Below, in pieces: positions 35,201-43,756 of a DNA stretch of 64,000 nt (its first letter is position 1; the number at the start of each line of letters is the position of its first letter). Source of the stretch: Nonomuraea pusilla (GTDB lineage: Bacteria > Actinomycetota > Actinomycetes > Streptosporangiales > Streptosporangiaceae); assembly GCF_900109355.1 (NCBI RefSeq), contig NZ_FOBF01000021.1, positions 1-64,000 of the forward strand, in the 5' to 3' direction. The translations under genes were made by a program, and so were the position numbers. The notes under the pieces are model-generated. The model saw nothing but the letters and a program-made list of their open reading frames with translations, was not told the DNA's origin and searched no databases.

Positions 35201-35394
35201 CACGTGGCCCCGTTTCGCGTCGTGTTCATGGTCGCCATCGTGACCCCGGGCAGGTCGCCCGGTCGTCGTGCTGCGGGAGGCTCCTGCGGCTACCGCCCGT
35301 GAAGCAGCTCCCGGGGGCGTACCACGGCGGGAGTACGTACCGTTTCCCTCCCTCAGGGGAGGATTTCGACCGCCCAGGGATCTACTGTTCGGGA

Positions 35395-36582
35395 ATGACC
35401 TCTGCGCACGACTGGCGCCCGCTCGCCGCCGACGCGGGGCTCGCGGCGTCGGTGGCCGTGATGGTGACGGCGTCCGCGCTGATCGTGCCCGCCACGGGGG
35501 CCGGCGCGGGCCCCGCCGACTACCTGGCCATCGTGATCGGCTCGCTGGCGCTCGTCGCCTGGCGGCGCGCCCCGCTGGCGGCCCTGGCCGTCAGCGCCGC
35601 CGCCATGCTCGTGTACGCCGTCCACGCCCAGCCCGGCCCTCCTGCGGCCTTCCCCGTGCTCGTGTCGGTGTTCGGGGCGGTGCGGGCCGGGCACCTGGTC
35701 CTTCCGGCCGCGGTGAGCGTGCTGTTCCTGGCCGGGAGCCTCGCGGTGAACCTCACCTCGGCCGCGGGCAGGCCGCCGCAGGAGATCGTCCAGGCGACCA
35801 CGCTGCTGGTCGGCTGGTTCGTCGCCGCCGGGGTGGCGGCGACCGTGACCCGGCACAGGAACGCCTACCTGCGGCAGGCCGAGCAGCGCGCGGCCGAGGC
35901 GGAGCGCACGCGTGAGGAGGTGGCCAGGCGGCGGGCGAGCGAGGAGCGGCTGCGCATCGCGCGGGAGCTGCACGACTCGCTCACCCACAGCATCTCGGTG
36001 ATCAAGGTGCAGGCGGGCGTGGCCGTGCACCTGACGCGCAAGCGCGGTGAGGAGGTGCCCGCGGCGCTGCTCGCCATCCAGGAGGCCAGCGGCGACGCCA
36101 TGCGCGAGCTGCGCGCCACGCTGGAGGTGCTGCGCGAGCCCGGGGACACCGGGGACTCCCCCGACTCCCTGGACTCCGGGGAGAAGGCGCCCCCGAGCGG
36201 TCTCGACCGGCTCGGCGACCTGGTGGAGCGGGCCCGCTCGACCGGCCTGCCCGCCACGGTGACGATCTCGGGCGTGCCGCAGGGGCTCCCGCCCGAGGTG
36301 GACAGGGCGGCGTACCGGATCGTGCAGGAGGCGCTGACGAACGTCTCCAGGCACGCGGGCGGCGCGTCCGCCACGGTGCGCATCGACTACGGCGAGGAGG
36401 AACTGGTCGTGCAGGTGGACGACGACGGCCGGGCCAGGCCGGACGCCCCGCCCGTGCCCGGCGTGGGGCTGCTCGGCATGCGTGAGCGGGTCGCCGAGCT
36501 CGGCGGACGCCTGCGCGCTGAGCCGCGCCCCGAGGGCGGGTTCACCGTGCGGGCCGAGCTGCCGCTGGCGGGCGCGTCGTGA
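35395..36582 (+). CDS. NarL/DesK-type sensor histidine kinase
   Basis: 395 aa. Four to five membrane segments occupy residues 15-155. A DHp helix has the phospho-acceptor His in ARELHDSLTHSISVIKVQAG, and the HATPase_c domain carries AYRIVQEALTNVSRHAG and GVGLLGMRERVAELGG. The signal sensed is unknown because there is almost no extracellular loop. The ATG at 35395 is chosen at the first membrane helix. The response regulator gene overlaps its stop (GTGA), so they form a two-component pair. Confidence 0.93.
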   Translation: MTSAHDWRPLAADAGLAASVAVMVTASALIVPATGAGAGPADYLAIVIGSLALVAWRRAPLAALAVSAAAMLVYAVHAQPGPPAAFPVLVSVFGAVRAGHLVLPAAVSVLFLAGSLAVNLTSAAGRPPQEIVQATTLLVGWFVAAGVAATVTRHRNAYLRQAEQRAAEAERTREEVARRRASEERLRIARELHDSLTHSISVIKVQAGVAVHLTRKRGEEVPAALLAIQEASGDAMRELRATLEVLREPGDTGDSPDSLDSGEKAPPSGLDRLGDLVERARSTGLPATVTISGVPQGLPPEVDRAAYRIVQEALTNVSRHAGGASATVRIDYGEEELVVQVDDDGRARPDAPPVPGVGLLGMRERVAELGGRLRAEPRPEGGFTVRAELPLAGAS

Positions 36583-37244
36583 TCAGGGTCCTGCTGGCCG
36601 ACGACCAGGCGCTCATCAGGGGCGGCTTCCGCGCCCTGCTGGAGGCCGAGGACGACATCGAGGTCGTGGCCGAGGCGGCCGACGGCGAGCAGGCCGTCGC
36701 GCTCGCCCTCGAACACCGGCCCGACGTGGCGCTCGTGGACATCCAGATGCCGGTGATGGACGGCATCGAGGCGACCCGCCGCATCGCGGCCGACGAGCGG
36801 CTGGGCGGCGTCCACGTCGTAATCCTCACGAACTACGGCCTCGACGAGTACGTGTTCAACGCGCTGCGCGCCGGGGCGGGCGGCTTCCTCGTCAAGGACA
36901 CCGAGCCGGACGACCTGCTCCAGGGGGTGCGGGTCGCGGCCAGGGGCGACGCGCTGCTGTCGCCCGCGATCACGAGGAGGCTGATCGGCGAGTACGTCGC
37001 CCGCCGCCCCGCGCCCGGCCCCGAGGGGCTGGAGCTGCTCACCAACCGGGAGCGCGAGGTGGCGGCGCTGGTGGCGCGCGGCCTGTCCAACGAGGAGATC
37101 GCCGCGCACATGGTGATCAGCCCGATGACCGCGAAGACGCACGTCAGCAGGGCGATGACGAAGCTCGGAGCACGCGACAGGGCCCAGCTCGTCGTCTTCG
37201 CGTACGAATCCGGACTTGTCGTACCAAGAGGGAGGGGTGGGTGA
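36579..37244 (+). CDS. NarL-type response regulator
   Basis: 221 aa. Receiver domain 1-120 with the acidic pair in VLLADDQALIRGG, phosphorylation Asp in VALVDIQMPVMDG and Lys in GGFLVKDTEP. The LuxR helix-turn-helix at about 155-215 reads LTNREREVAALVARGLSNEE then SPMTAKTHVSRAMTKLG. The GTG start overlaps the kinase stop. An IS605-type remnant begins within about 75 bases of the stop; the C-terminal end (VVPRGRGG) is a little unusual but the helix-turn-helix is complete. Confidence 0.94.
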   Translation: MIRVLLADDQALIRGGFRALLEAEDDIEVVAEAADGEQAVALALEHRPDVALVDIQMPVMDGIEATRRIAADERLGGVHVVILTNYGLDEYVFNALRAGAGGFLVKDTEPDDLLQGVRVAARGDALLSPAITRRLIGEYVARRPAPGPEGLELLTNREREVAALVARGLSNEEIAAHMVISPMTAKTHVSRAMTKLGARDRAQLVVFAYESGLVVPRGRGG

Positions 37245-37316
37245 CCCCCTCCGGCGGCCGGGAGACTCGCTACCGGATTCGTCCGCAGTGCTCCGCCCGG
37301 CCAGCGGTGAAGCGGA

Positions 37317-37454
37317 CTGCATGATCTGCTCCATGCGTTCCAGGTGTGCCCCGGTGAATGCCCGGTGCCAGAACTTGGTCATGAACACCACGTGGGCGTG
37401 CATGATGAGAATACGGTGCCTGCCGGTTCCGATGTCTCCACACTGGGCTATGAA
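37317..37454 (-). pseudogene. tnpA: truncated IS200/IS605 Y1 transposase (tnpA), N-terminal fragment
   Basis: The minus strand reads DIGTGRHRILIMHAHVVFMT then KFWHRAFTGAHLERMEQIMQ, the standard N-terminal strand and helix of Y1 transposases (HVVFVTKYRH...F..HLERMEEIM pattern). Homology stops at about 37317, and the catalytic HUH and Tyr residues are absent. A TGA bounds the frame at 37455. It is divergent from tnpB, the usual IS605 order. The lost 3' part implies that the left end of the element is gone. Confidence 0.8.
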
Positions 37455-38670
37455 TCATGGTTATGGTCACGGTGTGCAGCTCAGGTACGACTTCCGTCTC
37501 TATCCGACGCCGGGCCAGCGTCACGCCTTGGCCCGTGCGTTCGGGTGCGCCCGGGTGGTGTTCAACGACGGGCTGCGCGCACGACAGGACGCTCGGGAAC
37601 AAGGCATGCCGTACATCTCGGATGGGGAGTTGTCCAAGCGGGTCATCACCGAAGCGAAGAAGACTCCGGGACGCTCCTGGCTGGGAGAGGTGTCCGCCGT
37701 GGTGTTACAGCAGGCGCTGGCGGATCTGAATGTCGCCTACCGGAACTTCTTCGCCTCTCTGACGGGGAAGCGGAAGGGGGCGAAGGTCGCCCCGCCCCGC
37801 TTCCGGTCACGAAAGGACAACCGGCAGGCGATCCGTTTCACGAAGAACGCCCGCTTCTGCATCACGGCCGGTGGGAAGCTGCGCCTGCCGAAGATCGGTG
37901 ATGTTCCGGTGCGCTGGTCGCGGGACCTGCCCGCCGAACCGTCCAGTGTGACGGTGGTCAAGGACGCGGCCGGCAGGTACTTCGCCTCCTTCGTGGTCGA
38001 AACCAGCGATGTTCCGCTCCCGGAGTCGGCCGCCGAAGTGGGGATCGACCTCGGGCTGTCCCACTTCGCCATCACCTCCGATGGCCGGAAGGTGGAGAAC
38101 CCGCGTTTCCTGCGCCGTGCCGAACGACGCCTGCGCAAGGCACAGCAGGAACTGTCCCGTAAGGACAGAGGTTCAGCGAACCGCCGCAAGGCCAGGGTCA
38201 AGGTCGCCAAGGCACATGCCAGGGTGGCCGACGCGCGCCGGGACTGGGCACACAAGCTCTCCACCCAGATCATCCGCGATAACCAAGCGGTGTACGTGGA
38301 GAACCTTGCCGTGTCCGGCCTGGGGCGCACCCGCCTTGCCAAGTCCCTTCACGATGCGGGCTGGTCGCAGTTCATCGGAATGCTGGTGTACAAGGCGGCC
38401 CGGTACGGCCGCCACTTCGCCAAGATCGACCGATGGTTCCCCTCCTCCAAGCTCTGCTCTGGCTGCGGGGCCGTCGCCGAGGCGATGCCGCTTGCCGTCC
38501 GGTCGTGGACCTGCCCGTGCGGGACGGTCCACGACCGGGACATCAACGCGGCGAAGAACATCCTGGCCGCCGGACGGGCGGACAGGCTAAACGCCTGTGG
38601 AGCGCGGGTAAGATCGGGGCCTGCCCCGGCACAGCGCGAGGAAGCAGGAAGCCTCAGAGGTGCCGCATGA
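37450..38670 (+). CDS. tnpB: TnpB-type RNA-guided nuclease of IS605 family
   Basis: 406 aa. The RuvC residues are all present: D200 in EVGIDLGLSHFAI, E284 in VYVENLAVSGL and D362/D364 in VHDRDINAAKNIL. A zinc ribbon with C336, C339, C355 and C357 lies between the last two. The N-terminal helix-turn-helix-like region starts LRYDFRLYPTPGQRHALARA. TnpB cuts DNA guided by an RNA made from the element's right end. The ATG at 37450 is used; GTG at 37474 is equally possible and nearer the family start. The intact catalytic set beside a broken tnpA is notable. Confidence 0.92.
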   Translation: MNHGYGHGVQLRYDFRLYPTPGQRHALARAFGCARVVFNDGLRARQDAREQGMPYISDGELSKRVITEAKKTPGRSWLGEVSAVVLQQALADLNVAYRNFFASLTGKRKGAKVAPPRFRSRKDNRQAIRFTKNARFCITAGGKLRLPKIGDVPVRWSRDLPAEPSSVTVVKDAAGRYFASFVVETSDVPLPESAAEVGIDLGLSHFAITSDGRKVENPRFLRRAERRLRKAQQELSRKDRGSANRRKARVKVAKAHARVADARRDWAHKLSTQIIRDNQAVYVENLAVSGLGRTRLAKSLHDAGWSQFIGMLVYKAARYGRHFAKIDRWFPSSKLCSGCGAVAEAMPLAVRSWTCPCGTVHDRDINAAKNILAAGRADRLNACGARVRSGPAPAQREEAGSLRGAA

Positions 38671-38716
38671 CGCGGCATGGGCTGAATCCCCGGCCTTAAG
38701 CTGGGGAGCGCGTCAA
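38560..38716 (+). ncRNA. predicted right-end (omega/reRNA) guide scaffold of tnpB
   Basis: The 3' end of tnpB and the next 46 bases hold two hairpins, TGCCGC-ATGAC-GCGGCA (38661-38677) and TCCCCGGC-CTTAA-GCTGGGGA (38687-38707, one G-T pair), before the presumed element end at 38716. In known TnpB systems the guide RNA scaffold comes from exactly this position and the guide is the host DNA just outside, here beginning near 38717. The 5' limit given is approximate. Confidence 0.45.
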
Positions 38717-38804
38717 ACTCGGGCTCGTCCAACCGGCCGAGATCTGTACGGCGAGGCTCTTGGCCATGGGCGGCGGCCCTAGGCCCCCGTCCCCCTGGAG
38801 TCAC

Positions 38805-40211
38805 GTGAGCAGCGGTCTTCTCGACACGCCCTCGCCCGCGCGCAAACCACCCGCCCGGCGGGGCCGCCGCTGGCTGCGGTGGACGATCGCGATCGTCCTG
38901 GCCGTCGTCCTCCTCGTGGTGGGCCTCGCCGTCGCCGTCGGCGCCAAGCTGACGGGCAACGTCAAGCACGTCGACATCACGCAGGACGACCTGGGCGCGA
39001 CCCGCCCGCCCAAGGTCGCCACCTCGGCGATGAACGTCCTGATCGTCGGCTCCGACCAGCGCAACGGCAAGAACGCCAGGTACGGCCACCGCATCGCGGG
39101 CGAGCGCACCGACACGATCATGCTGGCGCACGTGTCGTCCAAGCGCGACAACGCGATGGTCATCAGCTTCCCGCGCGACTCGCTGGTGCAGCTCCCGGCG
39201 TGCCGGGCCACGGGCAAGCTCCCCGGCCAGCAGCCGCACCTCGGCATGATCAACGAGTCGTTCAACTCCGGCGGCATCGGCTGCACCTGGAAGACGATCG
39301 AGTCGCTCACCCACATCCACATCGACCACTTCGTGAAGGTCGACTTCACCGGCTTCAAGAGCATGGTGAACGCGGTGGGCGGCGTCGAGGTCTGCCTGCC
39401 CCAGCCGATCGACGACACCAAGGCGCTGCTGCACCTGCCCGCCGGCCGCCAGACCCTCACCGGCGAGCAGGCGCTCGGCTACGTGCGCGCCCGCTACAGC
39501 CTCGGCGACGGCTCCGACATCGGGCGCATCCAGCGGCAGCAGATGTTCATCGCCTCCATGCTCAAGAAGGTGATGAGCGGCGAGACGCTCAGCGACCCGA
39601 TCAAGGTCTTCGGCCTCCTCGACGCGGGCACCAAGTCGCTCACCACCGACTCGGGCCTGACGCCCGGCGTGATGAAGGACCTCGCCACCAGCCTGAAGGG
39701 GCTGAACGCGGGCCAGATCCGCTTCATCACCACGCCGTGGCACTACTCGCTCACCCAGCCGGGCCGCGTCGAGTGGGTGCAGCCGCAGGCCGGCAGGCTC
39801 TTCCAGATCGTCGCCAAGGACGAGAGCCTGCAGGGCGTCAAGGGCGGCCAGACCAAGGTGGCCAGGTCGAAGATCCAGGTGGAGCTGCGCAACGGGACGT
39901 ACCGCTCCGGCCTCGGCACGCAGGTCGCGGCCTTCCTGGAGCAGCGCGGCTACCACATCACCAGGATCGGCGACTCGTCGAGCAAGCCGGTGGCCAGGAC
40001 GACCGTCCTGTACGGCCCGAACGGCGAGACCCGGGTCCCCACCCTGACCAAGGACCTCCTCGCGGCCACCCCGAGGCTGGTGGGGTCGGCGCAGACCAAC
40101 CACCTGATCCTGGTGATCGGCGACGACTGGAAGGGCCTCAAGCCCCTGCGCGCCGACGACTCAGAGGCGCTGAAGGGCTTCGACGCGACCCACGACACCT
40201 GCGCCGCCTGA
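38805..40211 (+). CDS. LytR-CpsA-Psr (LCP) family cell-wall glycopolymer ligase
   Basis: 468 aa. A short cytoplasmic Arg-rich head and one membrane helix (about 24-44, WTIAIVLAVVLLVVGLAVAV) precede the extracellular LCP domain (75-245) with ERTDTIMLAHVSSKRDNAMV, SFPRDSLVQLP and the Arg-rich RARYSLGDGSDIGRIQRQQ. A C-terminal LytR_C domain (about 345-435) begins KIQVELRNGTYRSGLGTQ. It transfers undecaprenyl-linked glycopolymers to peptidoglycan. The GTG at 38805 has GGAG upstream; ATG at 38766 is an alternative. It starts 88 bases after the IS605 right end, so its promoter may be partly rebuilt by the insertion. Confidence 0.93.
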   Translation: MSSGLLDTPSPARKPPARRGRRWLRWTIAIVLAVVLLVVGLAVAVGAKLTGNVKHVDITQDDLGATRPPKVATSAMNVLIVGSDQRNGKNARYGHRIAGERTDTIMLAHVSSKRDNAMVISFPRDSLVQLPACRATGKLPGQQPHLGMINESFNSGGIGCTWKTIESLTHIHIDHFVKVDFTGFKSMVNAVGGVEVCLPQPIDDTKALLHLPAGRQTLTGEQALGYVRARYSLGDGSDIGRIQRQQMFIASMLKKVMSGETLSDPIKVFGLLDAGTKSLTTDSGLTPGVMKDLATSLKGLNAGQIRFITTPWHYSLTQPGRVEWVQPQAGRLFQIVAKDESLQGVKGGQTKVARSKIQVELRNGTYRSGLGTQVAAFLEQRGYHITRIGDSSSKPVARTTVLYGPNGETRVPTLTKDLLAATPRLVGSAQTNHLILVIGDDWKGLKPLRADDSEALKGFDATHDTCAA

Positions 40212-40271
40212 CCGCTCAGTGCCGCACGGCGAAACGCCTGCGGCACGACGAGCGTACGCCGAGGTCGCCCG

Positions 40272-40326
40272 GCGCCCCGCCACACCTCGACGCGCCCCGC
40301 CACGCCGCGCCCCGCCACGCCGCGCC
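40272..40326. repeat. three short direct repeats of GCGCCCCGCCAC
   Basis: Copies begin at 40272, 40292 and 40307 in the 40212-40405 gap between the convergent LCP and DUF3073 genes. The gap holds no gene that I can support. Confidence 0.65.
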
Positions 40327-40405
40327 CGGCCGGCGGGCGCCCGGCCAGGCGCCCAAGGCCGGGCGGCTCACGAGCGTCACGCTCTCGCCCGCAGGCCGGC
40401 GCGCG

Positions 40406-40576
40406 TCATTGCGCGCGCTCGGACTCCTGCTCCGACGTCGTCGCCGGGTACATCTCCTCGCGGTGCGAGTCGGCGCCCAACTCCTCGCGGAGCCGGTCAT
40501 AGTCGATGGTGTGGTGCGCGTACTTCAGCTGGCGAGCGACCTTCGTCTGCTTCGCCTTGGCTCTTCCTCGGCCCAT
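40406..40576 (-). CDS. DUF3073 family small protein
   Basis: 56 aa. The start MGRGRAKAKQTKVARQLKYA is the signature of the actinobacterial DUF3073 family, a basic N-terminus followed by an acidic tail (TSEQESERAQ). Its function is unknown. The ATG at 40576 follows AGGGAG seven bases upstream. The gene diverges from the ArsR-type regulator across an AT-richer 86-bp region. Confidence 0.92.
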   Translation of the reverse strand: MGRGRAKAKQTKVARQLKYAHHTIDYDRLREELGADSHREEMYPATTSEQESERAQ

Positions 40577-40662
40577 GGCTACTCCCTAGTCCCCGCTGTC
40601 ATGCTATCCAACAACGTTACGACTTGAAGAATTATGCAACTGCGCTCGATTAGTCTGGCAAT

Positions 40663-40995
40663 ATGCACGTGGAGGTCTACCAGGCCAAGGCCGACTTCTT
40701 CCGAACGCTCGGCCACCCCGCTCGCATCCGGGTGTTGGAGCTACTCCAGGGAGGGCCACTCCCCGTCAGGGACCTACTGGCCCAGATCGACATCGAGGCG
40801 TCCAGCCTCTCACAGCAGCTGGCGGTCCTGCGGAGAGCCGGCATAGTCAGCGCGATCCGCGAGGGCAGCACGGTGGTCTACACGCTGGCCACCCCCGAGC
40901 TCGCCGACCTGCTCGGCGCCGCGCGCCGCATCCTCACCGACATGCTGGCCGACCAGGGCGAACTGCTCGCGGAGCTGCGCGCCGAGGTCACCTGA
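40663..40995 (+). CDS. ArsR-type winged-helix regulator
   Basis: 110 aa. The winged helix covers most of the protein: FFRTLGHPARIRVLELLQGG, then SSLSQQLAVLRRAGIVSAIR and the wing STVVYTLA. The ELCVC-type metal site of ArsR/SmtB is missing and there are no Cys residues, so it probably does not sense arsenic or another metal through thiols. The ATG at 40663 lies in an AT-rich region with a near-repeat ATTATGCAA/AATATGCAC. It stands alone, and the target is unknown. Confidence 0.9.
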   Translation: MHVEVYQAKADFFRTLGHPARIRVLELLQGGPLPVRDLLAQIDIEASSLSQQLAVLRRAGIVSAIREGSTVVYTLATPELADLLGAARRILTDMLADQGELLAELRAEVT

Positions 40996-41209
40996 TCCCT
41001 TTCTTCCCGTCTCCGGCCAGGGCCGTCCACCGGGCGCGGCCGGGCGGCTCCGCCCGCGTCCGGCCCCGCCCGCGTCAACCTCCGGGTGGACGTCCCCCTC
41101 GGGGTCGATCCCCGGGTGCAGCGCGGATTGGTCCCGCAGCACGAGGAGCAGGCCGGAGTGCGCTGAAAGGCTCCTGGTGGCACGTCAGCCACCGAACGAG
41201 GAGACCTCG

Positions 41210-42487
41210 ATGCCCATCCCCACCCGAGCCCGGACGACGAACCGCCGGAGCACCGGCGCCGCCCTCGCCGGGGTGGCCGCCGCCCTCACGGCGCTTCCCG
41301 CCGCCCCGGTCGCGGCTTCCGCGACTCCTGCCACCGCGGCTTCCGCCGGCCGGGCGGCCGCGGGGGCGCCCGTCCAGGTGGCGCTGCCCGCGCCCACGGG
41401 GCCGCGTCCCGTCGGCACGGTGGCGCTGCGCCTGGTGGACCGCGGCCGCAAGGACCCGCTGGCGCCGTCCAAGCCGTACCGGGAGCTCATGGTCAGCCTC
41501 TGGTACCCCGCCCGGGCGACGACCGGCCTGCCCGTGGCGCCGCAGATGACCGCGGGCGCCGCCGCGGCCTTCGACCGCGACACCGCCCCCGACCTCGGCC
41601 TGAAGCCGGGAGAGGTGGCGTGGGCGGCGACGAGGACGCACGCCCGCGCCGGCGCCCCCGTGGACACCCGTGCCGGCCGGCTGCCCGTGATCCTGTTCTC
41701 GCCCGGCTTCGAGGCGCCGCGCACGCTCAGCACCGTCCTCGCCGAGGACCTCGCGAGCCGCGGGTACGCCGTCGTCACCGTGGACCACACGTACGAGGCC
41801 GAGCAGGTCGAGTTCCCGGGAGGGCGGGTCGAGACGTCCAGGCTGCCGGTGGTGCGTACCCCGGAGGAGCAGGCGAAGCTCTTCTCCGTCCTCCTCCCGG
41901 CGCGGGTCGCCGACCTGCGGTTCGTCCTCGACCGGCTGGCCGACCTCGACCGGGGCACGGGGCCGCGTGACGCGGCGCCCCTGCCGGACGGGCTGCGCGG
42001 CGCCCTGGACCTGTCGCGTGTGGGGGCGTTCGGCCACTCGATGGGCGGCTCCACCGCGGCCCAGCTCGCGCACGACGACCGCCGCGTGGACGCCGGGGCC
42101 AACCTCGACGGCATCGTCTTCGACCCGGTCGCCTCGACCGGCGTCTCCAAGCCGTTCCTGCAGGTGGCGGGCGGGACGACGACCCGCGCGAGCGAACCGT
42201 CGTGGAAGTCCTTCTGGGAGGCGTCCACCGGCTGGAAGCGGGAGGCGCGGTTCACGGGGACGCAGCACTTCTCGTTCTTCGACCTGCAGGCGATGCTCCC
42301 CCAGATCTCCGCCGAGCTGGGGCACCCGGCCACCGCCGAGACCATCGGGACGATCGACCCCCGGCGCTCGGTCGCCGCCCAGCGGGCCTACCTGGCCGCC
42401 TTCTTCGACCTGCACCTGAAGGGCCGGCGCACGCCCCTGTTCGACGGTCCCAGCGCGGCGTACCCCGAGGTGAGACTGATCCCGTAG
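41210..42487 (+). CDS. secreted alpha/beta hydrolase (PAF-acetylhydrolase/lipase-like)
   Basis: 425 aa. A signal peptide with a basic head and Ala-rich core is seen (residues 1-42, GAALAGVAAALTALPAAPVA). The nucleophile elbow is GAFGHSMGGST, and the strand before it RLPVILFSPGF supplies the oxyanion region. The His is probably in GTQHFSFFDLQ. The layout matches the platelet-activating-factor acetylhydrolase-like lipases of actinomycetes. The ATG at 41210 follows GAGGAGACC. The 41000-41209 gap upstream holds only a leader that I cannot resolve. Confidence 0.88.
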   Translation: MPIPTRARTTNRRSTGAALAGVAAALTALPAAPVAASATPATAASAGRAAAGAPVQVALPAPTGPRPVGTVALRLVDRGRKDPLAPSKPYRELMVSLWYPARATTGLPVAPQMTAGAAAAFDRDTAPDLGLKPGEVAWAATRTHARAGAPVDTRAGRLPVILFSPGFEAPRTLSTVLAEDLASRGYAVVTVDHTYEAEQVEFPGGRVETSRLPVVRTPEEQAKLFSVLLPARVADLRFVLDRLADLDRGTGPRDAAPLPDGLRGALDLSRVGAFGHSMGGSTAAQLAHDDRRVDAGANLDGIVFDPVASTGVSKPFLQVAGGTTTRASEPSWKSFWEASTGWKREARFTGTQHFSFFDLQAMLPQISAELGHPATAETIGTIDPRRSVAAQRAYLAAFFDLHLKGRRTPLFDGPSAAYPEVRLIP

Positions 42488-42559
42488 TGCCGCCTTTGCA
42501 CCCTGAGATGGAGGCGGATCTCCGCCGCGAGGGGGACCCCCGCCGACGTGCCGATCCCT

Positions 42560-43756
42560 ATGGTTGATCCCGTGTTGGGCAGACTGCGCGCCTGGGCGGC
42601 GCGCCACATCGTCGCGAGGGACGCGCTCGCCGTCGCGCCGCTGGTGCCGCTCTGCCTCGTCCACGCCCTGTTCGCCGCCGACCTGGGCGTCTCCCCCGAC
42701 CGGACGGGCGGCCCGTGGGGCATGCTCGCCCTGACGGCCGCGCTGCTGGCGCCGCTGCCGTGGCGCAGGAGGAGCCCGCTCGCGGTCTTCGCGGTCACCG
42801 CGTCGGTGAGCTTCCTGCAGTGGCTGTGGACGGCCACCCTGCTCCCCGCCGACCTCGCCGTGCTGATCGCCCTGTACGCCGTGGCGGCGGGGTGCGCGAC
42901 GCGCTGGGCCCTCGCCGCCGGCGCGGTGGCGGAGCTGGGCATCGCGCTCGTCGTGCTGCGGCCCGGCGAGTCCGCGTTCGTGCTGGCGAAGGAGTGGGCG
43001 GCGTTCTCGGTGTTCGTCGTCGCCGTCTGGATCGCCGGCCGGTACGTCCGCACGCACCGCCGGTACGCGGAGAGCCTGCGGGCGCGGGCCGAGCAGGCGG
43101 AGCGGGAGCGCGACCAGCGGGCGGTCATCGCGGCGGCGGCGGAGCGCACGCGCATCGCGCGCGAGCTGCACGACGTGGTCGCGCACAACATGAGCGCGAT
43201 CGTCATCCACGCCGACGGCGCCAGGCTCGCCTTCGACAGCGACCCGGAGGAGGCCAGGCGGTCGCTGCAGACGATCTCGACGACCGGCAGGCGGGGCCTG
43301 ACCGAGATGCGGCGGCTGGTGGGCGTGCTGCGCGACGGCGCGCCCACCGGGGAGCCGCACTCGCCGCAGCCGGACCTGGCGCGGCTGGAGGAGCTGGTCG
43401 AGCAGGCCCGCGCGTCGGGGCTGCCGACCGCGTTCACCCTGTCGGGAACCCCTTCCGACCTCTCGGAGGGCGAGCAGCTCGTGATCTACAGGATCGTCCA
43501 GGAGGCGCTGACGAACGCGCTCAAGCACGGCGGTCCCGGCACCCGCGCGACGGTGGTCATCGCGTTCGGGGCGGACGGCGTCACGGTGGACGTCGCCGAC
43601 GACGGCCGGGGCAGGCCCGCCCTGGAGACGGAGGGCGGGCACGGGCTGGTCGGCATGCGCGAGAGGGCGGCGCTGTACGGCGGCACGGTGGAGGCGGGGC
43701 CCGGCGAGGACGGCGGCTACCGGGTGCTCGCCCGCATCCCCGCGGGCGGGCCGTGA
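42560..43756 (+). CDS. NarL/DesK-type sensor histidine kinase
   Basis: 398 aa. Membrane segments fill residues 15-165 with little extracellular loop. The His box is ARELHDVVAHNMSAIVIHAD, and the ATPase domain has YRIVQEALTNALKHGG and GHGLVGMRERAALYGG. ATG at 42560 is used, with GTG at 42548 and 42572 as alternatives. The next gene overlaps the stop as GTGA. This architecture with a short DHp is common in actinomycete antibiotic- and envelope-stress systems, but the signal cannot be read from sequence. Confidence 0.93.
   Translation: MVDPVLGRLRAWAARHIVARDALAVAPLVPLCLVHALFAADLGVSPDRTGGPWGMLALTAALLAPLPWRRRSPLAVFAVTASVSFLQWLWTATLLPADLAVLIALYAVAAGCATRWALAAGAVAELGIALVVLRPGESAFVLAKEWAAFSVFVVAVWIAGRYVRTHRRYAESLRARAEQAERERDQRAVIAAAAERTRIARELHDVVAHNMSAIVIHADGARLAFDSDPEEARRSLQTISTTGRRGLTEMRRLVGVLRDGAPTGEPHSPQPDLARLEELVEQARASGLPTAFTLSGTPSDLSEGEQLVIYRIVQEALTNALKHGGPGTRATVVIAFGADGVTVDVADDGRGRPALETEGGHGLVGMRERAALYGGTVEAGPGEDGGYRVLARIPAGGP

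Larger units (their letters stand above)
37317..38716 (+). mobile_element. IS605-type element remnant (truncated tnpA, intact tnpB, right end)
   Basis: The element keeps the divergent tnpA/tnpB core and a right end with two hairpins (38661-38677 and 38687-38707), ending near TCAA at 38713-38716. The left end has been deleted together with most of tnpA, so it cannot move unless helped in trans. It sits between a response regulator gene and an LCP gene. Its coding DNA is less GC3-biased than its neighbours and contains a TTA leucine codon. Confidence 0.75.

Noticed and set aside
40663..40995. Arsenic-sensing ArsR
   Set aside because: No Cys and no metal-binding helix motif; no arsenic genes nearby.
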